Source: Polaromonas sp.
GTDB lineage: Bacteria > Pseudomonadota > Gammaproteobacteria > Burkholderiales > Burkholderiaceae_C
Length of the DNA: 64,000 bases
Direction: 5' to 3'
Assembly (NCBI GenBank): GCA_013297865.1
Contig: JAAFIP010000006.1
Coordinates: 228,757 to 292,756 of the forward strand
Shown in pieces: positions 43,607-49,979 of this stretch (its first letter is position 1; each line of letters begins with the position of its first letter). Below the pieces are notes generated by a model. It was not told the origin of the DNA and did not search any database. It saw only the letters and a program-made list of their open reading frames with translations. The position numbers and the translations under genes are program-made.

Positions 43607-44362
43607 ATGTCCATTGCCAACTCTCCTATCGTGTGGGTCAGCGGCGTGCCCTTGTATATGCAGCTCAAGGAGCACCTGTTGCGCCAGATCGCCAACGGCC
43701 AGTGGCTGCGCGGCGACGCCATTCCTACGGAAGTCCAGCTTGCGCAGCAGTATGCAGTGAGCATTTCCACCGTGCGCGCCGCCATAGGCGCTTTGGTGGA
43801 GGCGCGCATACTGGTGCGCCGTGCCGGGCGGGGCACGCATGTGGCAGCGCGCGGGGGCAAGGAGGGGGTCTACAGCTTTTTCCACCTGGCCCCCGACCGT
43901 GGCGAGCGCAGTCTGCCGGTGAGCGAAGTGCTCTCGCTGCAGCGAGAGCTGGCGCCTGTGCCCGTGGCCCAAGCCCTGCAGCTGCCCGCGCAGGACAAAC
44001 CCTGGGCATGGCATATCGCCAACGTGCTGCGCCTGCAGGGCAACGCAGTGCAAAGCTCCGACATCTGGCTGCCTGCGGGCCTCTTTCCCAAGCTCACCGC
44101 AGCCAGGCTCAATGCAGCCAATGACACCCTGTATGGCGCTTTCCAGCGACTGTATGGGGTGACGGTGGTGCGCACCACCGACCAAATCCGTGCGGTGATT
44201 GCGCCCAGCGCTGTGGCCAAAGCGCTCGCGCTGCCACCAGGCAGCCCCGTGCTGCAGATGCGCCGCGTGGCCTACACCTTCAACGACCAGGTGATGGAAC
44301 TGCGCACCATGCACATCCGCACCGATGCCTATCACTTTTTGCTGGAGCAAGGGGGCACCTGA
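43607..44362 (+). CDS. GntR-family regulator with UTRA effector domain
   Basis: About 251 residues from ATG 43607. N-terminal winged helix: PLYMQLKEHLLRQIANGQWL, RGDAIPTEVQLAQQYAVS, ISTVRAAIGALVEARILVRR, GRGTHVA. The C-terminal UTRA fold ends in PPGSPVLQMRRVAYTFNDQV. This is the HutC/FarR branch. Divergence from the Bug receptor and enolase-superfamily genes suggests it represses them until a carboxylate ligand or its metabolite binds. Confidence 0.92.
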   Translation: MSIANSPIVWVSGVPLYMQLKEHLLRQIANGQWLRGDAIPTEVQLAQQYAVSISTVRAAIGALVEARILVRRAGRGTHVAARGGKEGVYSFFHLAPDRGERSLPVSEVLSLQRELAPVPVAQALQLPAQDKPWAWHIANVLRLQGNAVQSSDIWLPAGLFPKLTAARLNAANDTLYGAFQRLYGVTVVRTTDQIRAVIAPSAVAKALALPPGSPVLQMRRVAYTFNDQVMELRTMHIRTDAYHFLLEQGGT

Positions 44363-44445
44363 GTGGTGGCTTCGGGCTGATCCTGTCCCGGCAACTGGTG
44401 GTTTAATGCAGAATAGGATTTGCTTTTTTATTTCAAAACACTCCC

Positions 44446-45048
44446 ATGCTGCTTGACGTTTCTCAATCCCAACTCGTTCTGGTGGACTACCAGGCCCGCC
44501 TGATGCCCGCCATCGCTGATGGCGCGCAGGTGCTGGCCAATGGGCTGCGCCTGGCGCAAGCCGCCCGCGCGATGCAGGTGCCCGCCTGGGGCACCGAGCA
44601 AAACCCCTCCAAGCTGGGCGAAAACGACGCTACGCTGCGCGCCCTGTGCAAACAAACCCTGGCCAAAATGCAGTTCAGCGCCGTGCAGGAAGGCCTGGGC
44701 GAGTGGCTGCGGCCCGAGCCACCGCCCGTGCAGGGCAATGCCCGCAGTCTGCCCAAACACCTGCAAAAAGCCGTGCCCCAAAAGCCCCAGCGCGAGATGA
44801 TCGTCATCGCAGGCTGCGAGGCCCACGTCTGCCTGCTGCAAACCGCACTCGAGCTGCTGGAAGACGAGTTTGACGTGTGGGTAGTGACCGACGCCTGCGG
44901 CTCCCGCACCGAGCGCAACCGCGACGCCGCCTTCGACCGCCTGGCCAGCGCAGGCGCAGAGCTGGTCACTACCGAGATGGTGATTTTTGAGTGGCTGCGT
45001 ACTGCGGAACATCCGCAGTTCAAGGCGGTGCAGGATTTGATCAAATAA
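44446..45048 (+). CDS. isochorismatase-family (nicotinamidase-like) hydrolase
   Basis: A 200-residue cysteine hydrolase: LVLVDYQARLMPAI carries the catalytic Asp; KMQFSAVQE has the catalytic Lys at the usual position; VIAGCEAHVCLLQTAL has the nucleophile Cys after the cis-peptide motif. Related enzymes cleave amides or vinyl ethers; substrate not known. The last ~30 codon bases, coding QFKAVQDLIK and stop, recur at 49370-49402 beyond the AT-rich island, showing that the island has entered at the 3' end of this gene. Confidence 0.88.
   Translation: MLLDVSQSQLVLVDYQARLMPAIADGAQVLANGLRLAQAARAMQVPAWGTEQNPSKLGENDATLRALCKQTLAKMQFSAVQEGLGEWLRPEPPPVQGNARSLPKHLQKAVPQKPQREMIVIAGCEAHVCLLQTALELLEDEFDVWVVTDACGSRTERNRDAAFDRLASAGAELVTTEMVIFEWLRTAEHPQFKAVQDLIK
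45014..45048 (+). repeat. direct repeat flanking the AT-rich island, left copy
   Basis: Begins CGCAGTTCAAGGCGGTGCAG and runs to the isochorismatase stop. It matches the right copy (49368-49402) with two differences, D/E and K codons. It forms the functional 3' end of the hydrolase gene. Confidence 0.8.
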
Positions 45049-45069
45049 GTATGCTTGGTGCCATGCAAG

Positions 45070-45555
45070 ATGGAAAATAAATTCTGGCTTTTAGCTGCTT
45101 TTTGCACCCTGGCGTTTTCCACTTTGTATTTAATATTGACCTGGATACTTAATCTGTTCCACGTTCTACCAATAGACATTTATGCTGTCAGCTTAGGCCT
45201 TGTTTTTTTGTCAACGATAGGCGCGGTTATCTTTTTTGGTTTTTATATAAAAAGCAAAGTAGCGTTCCAAAAGTTTGTTCTTATTAAGTTGGTTTTGATC
45301 TCTTTGGGGATTGTTTTTATTTTGACAAACCTAACAAAATACTTTTACAACATTGATGATTTGGCAGGCTTAAGCGCCTATTTTTGCAAAGATAGTGACA
45401 CAGCAATTTTGACATCTAGTAGCATCTGTCATTGGAAAGTTTTCTCATCACGTTTGGCATACAACATCAATTTATGGATTTATCCACTGTGTCTGCTGGA
45501 GTTGGCGTTCTACATGCTTAAAAAATGGAAAATCTCTAATCGGCATGAACCTTGA
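45070..45555 (+). CDS. hypothetical membrane protein (island gene A)
   Basis: 161 residues from ATG 45070, with four predicted membrane helices: WLLAAFCTLAFSTLYLILTW, YAVSLGLVFLSTIGAVIFFG, FVLIKLVLISLGIVFILTN and IYPLCLLELAFYMLKKW. Between helices 3 and 4 is a loop of about 45 residues with two Cys (YFCKDSD, SICHWK). I recognise no family. Two upstream in-frame starts exist (TTG 45055, GTG 45058) but have no better ribosome site. It follows the isochorismatase gene directly. Confidence 0.6.
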   Translation: MENKFWLLAAFCTLAFSTLYLILTWILNLFHVLPIDIYAVSLGLVFLSTIGAVIFFGFYIKSKVAFQKFVLIKLVLISLGIVFILTNLTKYFYNIDDLAGLSAYFCKDSDTAILTSSSICHWKVFSSRLAYNINLWIYPLCLLELAFYMLKKWKISNRHEP

Positions 45556-45644
45556 ATTCGTGAGTGATAACGAGGTCATGTCACACACATGTTATTTTGA
45601 AAAATTGATAGTAGATAAAAGTACCGTTTCACAAGTAAATTACG

Positions 45645-46070
45645 ATGACCTTTCTGCGCAATAGAACATCGATTCGGATTTTATTAACTGTGATCTTTGG
45701 ATTGACGATATTCCTTGGAATACTCGGGTTTACAAAATTTCCTACGCCGTATCTATTTAATGAGGTTCTACTTTACGGATTGATTGCCTTGCTAATAATG
45801 CCGCCCGCAATGTTTCTGTACTTTGTCTTGGCGGGTTTCTTTTGGCGTTTTCATTGGTTTTTCGCTGCTATATTTTTATTGCTAATCTCGTCAATTCTTG
45901 CGGGAGTTTCAATGCTAATTTTCGAATGTGCTATGTCTCACTTTCCCAATGTCGTGCTGGAAGGAAATACGATACCGCAGGTTGTAGTTAGCCAGTTTGT
46001 TGCCGTGACGCAGTTTATGTTTTTGCTGGCTATTGCGCTTGGACTGTATGAAAAACTAAAAAAGAAATGA
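45645..46070 (+). CDS. hypothetical membrane protein (island gene B)
   Basis: 141 residues with four predicted helices: ILLTVIFGLTIFLGILGF, LLYGLIALLIMPPAMFLYFV, FFAAIFLLLISSILAGVSML and FVAVTQFMFLLAIALGLYE, ending in a basic KLKKK tail. No family recognised. Size and topology resemble island genes A and G, though no clear sequence similarity is seen by eye. Confidence 0.55.
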   Translation: MTFLRNRTSIRILLTVIFGLTIFLGILGFTKFPTPYLFNEVLLYGLIALLIMPPAMFLYFVLAGFFWRFHWFFAAIFLLLISSILAGVSMLIFECAMSHFPNVVLEGNTIPQVVVSQFVAVTQFMFLLAIALGLYEKLKKK

Positions 46071-46148
46071 TGTAGAAAAATCGAAGAGCATAGAGAATTA
46101 AGACATGTTCTTGGGAAAAATGGGGGGCAGATTCTATTGCTGCACGAC

Positions 46149-46174
46149 AATAAACGGAGTCAGATCACATTTTT
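46149..46174 (+). repeat. REP-like motif, island (a)
   Basis: AATAAACGGAGTCAGATCAC then ATTTTT, downstream of island gene B. A further degenerate motif of the second type lies just before it (46115-46140). Confidence 0.7.
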
Positions 46175-46254
46175 GCAGATCCTTCCGACTGAAAACAATA
46201 CTGGAAAGCTCAGGCATAGACAAGAAAATTAAGCGATCTGGAAGGCCGTAATTG

Positions 46255-46938
46255 ATGGTCCATACAAAGAAAACCATGACATCACCATTTGCAAAAACGT
46301 TGGCAGCAGAGATGGCTGTCCGTGGATATGCGCCTATGGTGGTATCCATGCCAATGCAAACTGTTTACGCCTTCGAAAAGGCAATCAATCCGGAAATGCA
46401 TTGCTACATCGCGTTCCGATACATGGCCTCACCAAGGGCTTACGACGTGACGTTGGGTGTTGAGAGTGTTGAGTTGCAGCCAGTCGTGGAGCAGGCGCTG
46501 GAAAAATTCAGCTCCTTGGCTGGTGGGCTTGCCTATTCTTGTGCAACATCTCCGACGGCACGTGTTTTATTCAATGCAGATGTATTTACAAAGCCGGATA
46601 TCGGTGAAGTTTTGCCAGCCAAAGCAGAGCAAGTGAAGCCATATCTGAATGTGCTTTTTGTGAACGCTGTGCAGCCAATCTTTGAAGCAACAACAGACCT
46701 TGAAAGTTTATTGCGCCTGCTTTTGCGAATGGATGCACCTTTTAATCGTTCCTTCTTGTCGCGCAGAGTTCTGTTTATCGCCAAACTTGCATGCGTGACC
46801 CAAAGTGATTGGGCGCCTATTCGGGAGCAACTCCGAAAAATTGAAGGTTCCCTTAGAAATGATGCCTATCTTGAGAGCTACTCAGGTTCTTTGATAGACG
46901 ATGTTTACGCGTACTTTGTGCAAGAGCGGAAGCTATAA
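46255..46938 (+). CDS. hypothetical protein (island gene C)
   Basis: 227 residues, apparently soluble, with no signal peptide or membrane helix. ATG 46255 is the likely start; ATG 46276 is possible. The protein contains a stretch VEQALEKFSSLAGGLAYSCA and a helical C-terminal half (DLESLLRLLLRMDAPFNRSF). No family recognised. The largest gene of the island. It is followed by the tandem REP units at 47039-47098. Confidence 0.55.
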   Translation: MVHTKKTMTSPFAKTLAAEMAVRGYAPMVVSMPMQTVYAFEKAINPEMHCYIAFRYMASPRAYDVTLGVESVELQPVVEQALEKFSSLAGGLAYSCATSPTARVLFNADVFTKPDIGEVLPAKAEQVKPYLNVLFVNAVQPIFEATTDLESLLRLLLRMDAPFNRSFLSRRVLFIAKLACVTQSDWAPIREQLRKIEGSLRNDAYLESYSGSLIDDVYAYFVQERKL

Positions 46939-47038
46939 ATTACGTAGCTAGATACGCCTTTTATATGGGGTCTACAGCCTGTTTTTCTTCTTGAGGCACT
47001 TAGCCGTTGAATGGGAAAAGGTGGAAAATGGGGTGGGC

Positions 47039-47098
47039 ATGGGAAAATGGGGTCAGACTCCATTGCGCATGGGAAAATGGGGTCAGACTCCATTACCA
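47039..47098 (+). repeat. two tandem 30-bp REP-like units
   Basis: Two copies of a 30-bp unit, each holding AATGGGGTCAGACTCCATT, a hairpin of nine pairs including one G-T around a single central base. A partial unit precedes them. Such sequences are typical of REP elements mobilised by RAYT (Y1-type) transposases, none of which is encoded here. Confidence 0.85.
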
Positions 47099-47205
47099 TG
47101 CGTACCACTCAAATCCCGTGATTAGCGGCACAAATAACTCAATTCGTCGCTATATTTTGTTAAATTCGATTAAGGAGACTGGGATAAGAGGTGTAGTTGA
47201 CTAAC

Positions 47206-47607
47206 ATGGATGAAATTTATAAGAACAGTCGTGATGAGTGGATTGGCTTGGCTGAATGGCTTGAGGAAGAGCTGCGCCGTGAATGGGGCGCGTTGCAACT
47301 GGACGATGGGCAGGCAGTCTGGAAGGTCGCCACTACAGAGATCTCAGGAAATGAAGCCGGTTTTTTTATTTTCAAAAGCCACAAATTTTTGGGTGAAAAA
47401 TTCGATAATCTATGCATTCGTGCATCAGAAAAGTTAAAAGCACTAACTATTCCGTGGGTAATCTATTGCTTCGAGTATCGAAATGACGGAAAAAACTGGA
47501 TATGTTCTGATAACCCAGTAGTCACTATTACATCCGGTGATCGAGTATTTGCAGAGCCTATTTTTTCCCGTCGAGTAATAGTAAATGTTTCCGACGCACC
47601 GCAATAA
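47206..47607 (+). CDS. hypothetical protein (island gene D)
   Basis: 133 residues from ATG 47206 (TTG 47197 is an alternative). Acidic, soluble, with DEWIGLAEWLEEELRREWGA at the N-terminus and ALTIPWVIYCFEYRNDGKNW in the middle. No family recognised. GAGG lies before the start region (TAAGGAGACTGGGATAAGAG). The stop lies inside a degenerate REP-like motif. Confidence 0.55.
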   Translation: MDEIYKNSRDEWIGLAEWLEEELRREWGALQLDDGQAVWKVATTEISGNEAGFFIFKSHKFLGEKFDNLCIRASEKLKALTIPWVIYCFEYRNDGKNWICSDNPVVTITSGDRVFAEPIFSRRVIVNVSDAPQ

Positions 47608-47630
47608 ATATGAGCGGATCACATTTATTC
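47603..47630 (+). repeat. REP-like motif, island (c), overlapping a stop codon
   Basis: CAATAAATATGAGCGGATCA then CATTTATT, a degenerate version of AATAAACGGGGTCAGATCAC. It contains the TAA stop of island gene D. Confidence 0.55.
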
Positions 47631-47670
47631 CTAATGTTATTTACCACCCTGGTGAGTAAAGGATGCTTTC

Positions 47671-48114
47671 ATGGATGCAGATACGAAATCTATTGCAGCG
47701 CTGGTAAGGGCTGCACGTGATGAATTACACGATGGGAGCGCAGAAGGTTATCTTGCTTTTTGGCGTAGCGACGCTAAAGACAAAGACGATCGCTTATCTC
47801 GAAGTGACAGGCTAATAGCTGAAGCGGAATCTTTGCTAAAACCAGGTGACTGGGATGGAGCGTTGGAGTTATGGAATGCCTTCAAGTCTGGACTGGGTTG
47901 CCGCAACAATATCGAGGCTGAAAAAAAGGCATTTTGCTATATAAATTTGTTAGCTGAAGCTGGAAATACCAAAGCGCAAGAAGTGTTAATCGCGGATTAC
48001 ATGCATGGTTTAAATGGCCTGCCCTTGGATAAGGAAAGAGCGTTGCATTGGTGTAACCGCGCTGCTCAAAACGGCTCAGAGTTTGCTATGAAAATAAAGA
48101 AGGAGCTACTATGA
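47671..48114 (+). CDS. Sel1-like repeat protein (island gene E)
   Basis: 147 residues. The C-terminal part GNTKAQEVLIADYMHGLNGL, followed by DKERALHWCNRAAQNGSEFA, fits a Sel1/TPR-like unit (alanine- and glycine-rich helix pairs). The N-terminal half is helical and charged (LRSDRLIAEAESLLKPGDWD-like, partly degenerate). Sel1-like proteins serve as protein-binding scaffolds and are frequent among effector-associated or immunity genes. Start ATG 47671 has weak GGTGAG upstream. Confidence 0.6.
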   Translation: MDADTKSIAALVRAARDELHDGSAEGYLAFWRSDAKDKDDRLSRSDRLIAEAESLLKPGDWDGALELWNAFKSGLGCRNNIEAEKKAFCYINLLAEAGNTKAQEVLIADYMHGLNGLPLDKERALHWCNRAAQNGSEFAMKIKKELL

Positions 48115-48205
48115 AGTGTGTAGTTCTTCTTTCTCCCTTTGATCCCTCCTGCAATGCTGAGATTCAATTCAGGGAGTCACGGTTAGGTCTCCCATCTTGC
48201 ATTTG

Positions 48206-48260
48206 AATAAACGGAATCAATAAACGGGGCCACAATAAACGGGGTCAGATCATATTTTTT
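48206..48260 (+). repeat. three tandem partial REP-like motifs, island (d)
   Basis: AATAAACGG occurs three times within 40 bp, the last continuing as AATAAACGGGGTCAGATCA followed by TATTTTTT. It lies between island genes E and F. Confidence 0.75.
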
Positions 48261-48281
48261 GAATATGCTTAAAATTTCAGC

Positions 48282-48674
48282 ATGAGTATCCGCTATAAAA
48301 ATTACGAGCTGTATTTATCTTTCCTTTGGATCATTTTTTTATTAATTTCATGCTCGTTAGATACAGAAGATAAGGTTAAACCAAATGGGCAAACTGCAGT
48401 CGCTTTGCAGTCTCAAATTTTGGATATTGTTAAGGCGTCTGACGGCTTGTTAGATCTCAACTCTTGCCGAATGATAGAGAAAAACTATGTTGTCGTGATT
48501 TGCGAAGCGAAGAGAATTAAACAAGAACAGTTAAAGAACTTTTTGAATTCTCAAGCTTGGGCTAAATCAGTTTCTTCGACGGAAGATATTCAAGTTTTCA
48601 CCAAGAATGCCGATCGATTAACTGTTGAGCAGCGCAAAAATAAATTCTCTATTAGCATTCGTCGTTCGATCTAG
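48282..48674 (+). CDS. hypothetical lipoprotein (island gene F)
   Basis: 130 residues. LSFLWIIFLLISCSLDTEDK is a lipoprotein signal with lipobox Cys near residue 24. The mature part is charged (NSCRMIEKNYVVVICEAKRI) and contains two further Cys. No family recognised. A periplasmic lipoprotein of this size is a common form for immunity or inhibitor proteins, but nothing here proves it. Confidence 0.6.
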   Translation: MSIRYKNYELYLSFLWIIFLLISCSLDTEDKVKPNGQTAVALQSQILDIVKASDGLLDLNSCRMIEKNYVVVICEAKRIKQEQLKNFLNSQAWAKSVSSTEDIQVFTKNADRLTVEQRKNKFSISIRRSI

Positions 48675-48678
48675 GAAG

Positions 48679-48702
48679 AATAAATAGGCCAGATCACATT
48701 TG
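48679..48702 (+). repeat. REP-like motif, island (e)
   Basis: AATAAATAGGCCAGATCACA then TTTG, six bases after the stop of island gene F. Confidence 0.6.
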
Positions 48703-48794
48703 TCCCAGAACATAATTGATCATTTTTCTGTTGGAAAATTAAAACTAACATGCGCGTCACGCGACTTTACCTGTCCATAGTATGAGTCAACAAT

Positions 48795-49292
48795 ATGCGT
48801 AAGCTGAAGCAAAAATCTTACTTAGGAATTTTCGCATTTAGCTTTTTGCTGTTGTTGCTCTTAGCGCCTGTTTTACAACAAGGCATGTCAACTTTAGGTT
48901 TGGTGTACTCGCCATATAAATACATGCTGAACATGGATACCTATTCCTTGACTTGCCGTTTGCCAGGTATATTTATCTGTTTAGTATTGGCAATCGTCTT
49001 TAGAACCGTGAATACTTATGCTCAAGCAAGAACTATCAAGCGATTCGAGAATTGGAGAGCAAAGTCAATCTTAACTACTCTATTGATTTTGTTGTTCGCT
49101 TTAATTTTGCCAATCGGCCAAATCGTTGCCGAAAAACATACCATGGCAATCCTTAATGCCTTCAAACCAACACAGATATGTTCGAGACAAACAACTTACT
49201 ATCTTGATATATGGTTATACATGACTGTTTCATATTTAATATCTTGTGTAGCAGTTGGATTGTGGGAATATTTGGTCAGATACCGCAAGTAA
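48795..49292 (+). CDS. hypothetical membrane protein (island gene G)
   Basis: 165 residues with four predicted helices: IFAFSFLLLLLLAPVLQQG, GIFICLVLAIVFRTVNTYA, ILTTLLILLFALILPIGQIV and DIWLYMTVSYLISCVAVGLW. Two Cys occur outside helices (YSLTCRLPG, TQICSRQ). No family recognised. The stop sits in a REP-like motif (49289-49349). Confidence 0.55.
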   Translation: MRKLKQKSYLGIFAFSFLLLLLLAPVLQQGMSTLGLVYSPYKYMLNMDTYSLTCRLPGIFICLVLAIVFRTVNTYAQARTIKRFENWRAKSILTTLLILLFALILPIGQIVAEKHTMAILNAFKPTQICSRQTTYYLDIWLYMTVSYLISCVAVGLWEYLVRYRK

Positions 49293-49349
49293 ACGGGAGT
49301 AATTGGGGGCGGATCGTGTCTATAAATAGGGTCGGTTCACATTTATTTA
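49289..49349 (+). repeat. REP-like motifs, island (f)
   Basis: TAAACGGGAGTAATTGGGGG with GGATCGTG, then AATAGGGTCGGTTCACATTT. Two degenerate units at the right end of the island, the first overlapping the stop codon of gene G. Confidence 0.6.
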
Positions 49350-49367
49350 GGTGCGTCGCAGTGCACG

Positions 49368-49402
49368 CGCAGTTCAAGGCGGTGCAGGAGTTGATCAAGT
49401 AA
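49368..49402 (+). repeat. direct repeat flanking the AT-rich island, right copy
   Basis: CGCAGTTCAAGGCGGTGCAG, then GAGTTGATCAAGTAA. Same as the left copy at the end of the isochorismatase gene apart from two bases. Weaker similarity continues about 20 bp to its left. Confidence 0.8.
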
Positions 49403-49440
49403 TCACCGCTCACGCACTGGATTACGAAATCAGTGCATTT

Positions 49441-49758
49441 TTAGCGAGAGCTGAGCTTTAAGCCCGCAGCGCCACCAATGATGGCGACTAAGCAGACCAC
49501 GCGCATAAGCGTAAAGGGCTCTTTCATGAAGAGCATACCGACAAGTGCAGCGCCGCCTGCACCTATGCCTACCCAAACCGCGTAAGCGGTGCCTGTGGGT
49601 ATCGTACGCATGGCGATGCTCAGGCCGTAAAAGCTGCCGACCATCAACGCGATAGTGGCTGCTGTGATGAAATGGTTATCTGTAAAAGCGCGTGAGTAGA
49701 GCGATACCCAGGCTATTTCTAGAACGCCCGCAATGAGCAATGTGATCCATGCATTCAT
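49441..49758 (-). CDS. small multidrug resistance (SMR) family exporter
   Basis: A 105-residue four-helix membrane protein that works as a dual-topology dimer. AGVLEIAWVSLYSRAF has the essential Glu14-like residue in EIAW, and IPTGTAYAVWVGIGAGGAAL the second signature. The Trp after Glu and the A-V-W-V-G-I-G-A-G motif favour the Gdx/SugE (guanidinium) branch over EmrE, but this is not decisive. No guanidine riboswitch could be recognised in its leader. It lies immediately outside the right end of the AT-rich island, divergent from prpE. Confidence 0.85.
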   Translation of the reverse strand: MNAWITLLIAGVLEIAWVSLYSRAFTDNHFITAATIALMVGSFYGLSIAMRTIPTGTAYAVWVGIGAGGAALVGMLFMKEPFTLMRVVCLVAIIGGAAGLKLSSR

Positions 49759-49842
49759 CCGCGGTAGTTTACGTTAACAGCAATGCGGCATCTTAAGCAA
49801 ACAATAAGGCAATTTACGCTTTGGATTATGGACTTTTTTCTG

Positions 49843-49884
49843 CTCCGGCCCAATAGAATATCGCGGGAGCAGCTATTATTTCAG
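49843..49884 (+). repeat. dispersed ~50-bp repeat, copy 12
   Basis: CCAATAGAATATCGCGGGAG followed by CAGCTATTATTTCAGGA; the terminal hairpin is lost. It lies in the divergent region between the SMR gene and prpE. Confidence 0.9.
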
Positions 49885-49979
49885 GAGCAAATTTGCTTAA
49901 CTCATACCACGTCAGCACCCCGCAAGTCTGATCGTCATAATTATGAATTCAGTTTTTGATGATAGCCGGAGACACCGTT

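Larger units (their letters stand above)
45014..49402. mobile_element. AT-rich island flanked by 35-bp direct repeats
   Basis: About 4.3 kb with seven small plus-strand genes and REP-like motifs. Composition is sharply lower in G+C than the flanks: 16 of 60 in the line starting 45241, against 45 of 60 in the line starting 50701. Both ends carry the isochorismatase 3' terminus. No integrase, transposase or inverted terminal repeat is seen, so the mechanism of entry is unknown. Confidence 0.7.

Noticed and set aside
47039..47098. Possible CRISPR array from the 30-bp tandem repeat
   Set aside because: Units are directly abutting with no spacers, and no cas gene is present; the unit is a REP hairpin.
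45070..49349. Integron cassette array
   Set aside because: The gene-plus-repeat layout is suggestive, but I find no attC-type R/L boxes (GTTRRRY/RYYYAAC pairs) and no integron integrase.
49759..49860. Guanidine riboswitch upstream of the SMR gene
   Set aside because: Neither the paired ACGR-loop hairpins of the mini-ykkC type nor a longer ykkC-like structure could be recognised in the leader.
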